Below are positions 5,098 to 6,164 of a stretch of 6,164 bases of DNA, in pieces. Position 1 is the first letter of the stretch. Every line of letters starts with the position of its first letter. Under the pieces are notes generated by a model. It was not told the DNA's origin. It searched no databases and was given only the letters and a program-made list of their open reading frames with translations. The position numbers and the translations under genes were made by a program. The stretch is from Croceicoccus sp. GTDB lineage: Bacteria > Pseudomonadota > Alphaproteobacteria > Sphingomonadales > Sphingomonadaceae. The stretch spans positions 1 to 6,164 of the forward strand of contig JAPYSD010000230.1 of assembly GCA_029936705.1 (NCBI GenBank), read 5' to 3'.

Positions 5098-5117
5098 GCA
5101 AGACCATTGGGCCTTGC
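5098..5117 (-). promoter_or_regulatory. secY leader stem-loop 2
   Basis: GCAAGGCC (5117-5110) pairs with GGTCTTGC (5105-5098) around a CAAT loop: eight pairs including one G-U wobble (5112/5103) on the minus-strand RNA, which is an A-C mismatch on the other strand. An AGGAGG Shine-Dalgarno-like sequence follows directly (5097-5092). Confidence 0.55.
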
Positions 5118-5132
5118 GCCCGCGCATATAGA

Positions 5133-5166
5133 GTGCGGGCGGAGGTGCGAACACCCCCGCCCTCAC
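5133..5166 (-). promoter_or_regulatory. secY leader stem-loop 1, just after rplO (UUCG loop)
   Basis: Eleven consecutive pairs (5162-5152 with 5147-5137), one of them G-U on the transcript strand (5156/5143), close a UUCG loop (5151-5148). After a single mismatch three further pairs (5166-5164 with 5135-5133) extend it. It begins about 14 bases after the rplO stop codon. No U-run follows (GCACTCTATATG), so it is not a standard terminator. It could block 3' exonucleases to protect upstream ribosomal mRNA, or lower readthrough into secY. Confidence 0.65.
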
Positions 5167-5179
5167 AAAGTCTTGCGGA

Positions 5180-5659
5180 TTATTCGGCAGCGGCCTTCGC
5201 CGGAGCCGTGGTTTCGACCGAGCCGCCCAGCTTCTCGACCTGGGCCACGGCGCCCTTCGAGGCGCCCGCAACCTTGAAGCTGACCTTCGTGGTCAGTTCG
5301 CCCTTGGCGAGGAGGCGCACGCCGTCCTTGCCACCGCGTGCCAGACCGGCAGCCTGCAGAGCCTCGTGGTCGACGGTGCCGCTCGTGTCGAGCTTGCCGG
5401 CGTCGATGAACTTCTGGATCATGCCAAGGTTCACCTCGGCATAGTCCTTGCCGAACGGATTGTTGAAGCCACGCTTCGGCAGACGCATGTGCAGCGGCAT
5501 CTGGCCGCCTTCGAACCCGGCGATCGACACGCCCGAACGGCTCTTCGCGCCCTTCTGGCCGCGACCACCGGTCTTGCCCTTGCCCGAGCCGATGCCACGG
5601 CCAATGCGCATACGGCGGTGACGTGCACCTTCGTTATCGCGGATATCAGTCAGTTTCAT
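5180..5659 (-). CDS. rplO: 50S ribosomal protein L15 (uL15)
   Basis: uL15 is a late-assembly protein of the large subunit with a long basic extension threading into 23S rRNA. The product is 159 residues. It begins MKLTDIRDNEGARHRRMRIG, followed by the glycine-rich basic arm RGIGSGKGKTGGRGQKG (21-37), FEGGQMPLHMRLPKRGF (49-65), and a globular C-terminal half with AKGELTTKVSFKVAGASKGA (118-137). It ends in a short Ala-rich tail. ATG at 5659 is chosen because the family begins MKL. An in-frame ATG at 5710 would add 17 residues and has a fair GAAGG site, while 5659 has only a weak GAG upstream, so the start is not fully settled. It follows rpmD by 131 bases, an unusually wide gap inside this operon. 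Confidence 0.97.
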   Translation of the reverse strand: MKLTDIRDNEGARHRRMRIGRGIGSGKGKTGGRGQKGAKSRSGVSIAGFEGGQMPLHMRLPKRGFNNPFGKDYAEVNLGMIQKFIDAGKLDTSGTVDHEALQAAGLARGGKDGVRLLAKGELTTKVSFKVAGASKGAVAQVEKLGGSVETTAPAKAAAE

Positions 5660-5727
5660 AATTGCACTCGCTTTCGCTTTTCCACGCGCTGAAAATATCA
5701 GGCCGGTCATCCAGCCTTCAAATGAAA

Positions 5728-5752
5728 GCGGCCCGGTACGCGCCCGGGCCGC
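5728..5752 (-). terminator. Terminator-like hairpin between rpmD and rplO
   Basis: GCGGCCCGG (5752-5744) and CCGGGCCGC (5736-5728) form a perfect 9-bp GC-only stem around a 7-base loop. On the minus strand it is followed at once by TTTCATTT (5727-5720), six T in eight bases. The T-rich side shows that the orientation is minus. Because rplO and secY lie downstream and must be expressed, it is more likely a partial terminator or attenuator than a full stop. Confidence 0.55.
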
Positions 5753-5790
5753 CTCATGTCAAGTATCGCTCGCCTTGCGGCGGGCAGTGA

Positions 5791-5976
5791 TCAATCGACC
5801 ACGGCCACCATGTGCGGCAGCTTGGCAATCGCGCCGCGAACTTCCGGAGTGTCCTGCACTTCGACGACGCGATGCATCTTGCCGAGGCCCAGGCCGACCA
5901 GAATCTTCTTCTGGCTTTCGGGGCGACGGATCGGCGAACCGATCTGCTTGATCTTGATTGTATTTGCCTTTGCCAT
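5791..5976 (-). CDS. rpmD: 50S ribosomal protein L30 (uL30)
   Basis: uL30 is a small protein of the large subunit near the 5S rRNA side. The product is 61 residues, the usual bacterial length. It shows the family pattern: a first strand TIKIKQIGSPIRRPESQK, the turn LVGLGLGKMHRVVEV with the typical LGL(x)K(x)H element, then PEVRGAIAKLPHMVAVVD with the closing HMV strand. ATG at 5976 lies 6 bases after the rpsE stop codon; the binding site GGAG overlaps the rpsE end, so translation is probably coupled to rpsE. It is absent from some bacteria and organelles but standard in this cluster. The protein has no anomalies. Confidence 0.98.
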   Translation of the reverse strand: MAKANTIKIKQIGSPIRRPESQKKILVGLGLGKMHRVVEVQDTPEVRGAIAKLPHMVAVVD

Positions 5977-5982
5977 GATCGC

Positions 5983-6164
5983 TTACTCCACCAGGGCGGC
6001 GGCGTCGGCTTCCGCCTCGGCCTCGCTCGCGCCGCCGCGACCCAGCAGGTCGGCGACCTTCTTGCCACGACGCTGTGCCACCGACTTCGGCGAAGTCTGG
6101 TTGGTCAGCGCGTCGAAAGTGGCGCGGATCATGTTGTAGGGGTTCGAGGTGCCGACCGACTTGG
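5983..6164 (-). CDS. rpsE: 30S ribosomal protein S5 (uS5), 5' part outside window
   Basis: uS5 lies on the back of the small subunit at the mRNA entry side and contributes to decoding fidelity and helicase activity with S3 and S4. Only the C-terminal 59 codons and two bases of another are visible. They read KSVGTSNPYNMIRATFDAL, the conserved C-terminal core where uS5 has its S/T-x-NP-x-N motif, then TSPKSVAQRRGKKVADLLGR. An Ala/Glu-rich tail ending ALVE follows, as in alphaproteobacterial homologues, which are longer at this end than E. coli S5. The frame is open to the window edge at 6164. TAA at 5985-5983 ends it six bases before rpmD. Confidence 0.96.
   Translation of the reverse strand, partial: KSVGTSNPYNMIRATFDALTNQTSPKSVAQRRGKKVADLLGRGGASEAEAEADAAALVE

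Noticed and set aside
1..6164. CRISPR array, insertion sequence, toxin-antitoxin, tRNA, phage or defence genes
   Set aside because: No spaced repeats, transposase, terminal inverted repeats, cloverleaf or foreign-looking gene was found; the window is a conserved housekeeping cluster.

Overview
The window is an ordinary but complete slice of the bacterial spc-alpha ribosomal protein cluster, and every convincing gene lies on the minus strand. Read in the direction of transcription (high to low coordinates) the order is rpsE (3' end only), rpmD, rplO, secY, adk, a secreted SRPBCC-type protein of unknown role, rpsM, rpsK and rpoA (lacking its last ~60 codons). High GC, secY-adk-rpsM linkage, no rpmJ after secY and no rpsD between rpsK and rpoA all point to an alphaproteobacterium. 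Protein details (RpoA beginning MSVNMKNWQELKKP, SecY beginning MASRADNIASSLSLANFSK, L15 beginning MKLTDIRDN) recall Sphingomonadales (sphingomonads or erythrobacters). The genus assignment comes from memory of these families, not from a search.

Layout: 1-881 rpoA; 882-993 a leader with two stem-loops; 994-1383 rpsK; 1434-1802 rpsM; 1803-2123 the only gene-free stretch over 300 bases, holding the probable rpsM promoter and leader with several hairpins; 2124-2864 the SRPBCC gene; 2956-3600 adk; 3646-5010 secY; 5011-5179 a gap with three stacked stem-loops; 5180-5659 rplO; 5660-5790 a gap with a terminator-like hairpin; 5791-5976 rpmD; 5983-6164 rpsE.

How it works together: uS5, uL30, uL15, uS13 and uS11 go into ribosomes. 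SecY is the channel through which ribosomes and SecA deliver exported proteins. Adk balances adenine nucleotides, and RpoA nucleates RNA polymerase assembly. The SRPBCC protein is the outsider: it has a signal peptide, so its product probably sits outside the cytoplasm, and a long acidic serine-rich tail.

The coding content holds no novel system. The parts worth a second look are the intergenic ones. Gaps in this cluster carry GC-rich stem-loops oriented for the minus-strand transcript. Those before secY keep G-U wobbles on the mRNA strand that become A-C mismatches on the other strand. The rpsM leader has two TTGACAGT boxes and three GTCCGG repeats. There is no sign of mobile elements, CRISPR, tRNA or rRNA.
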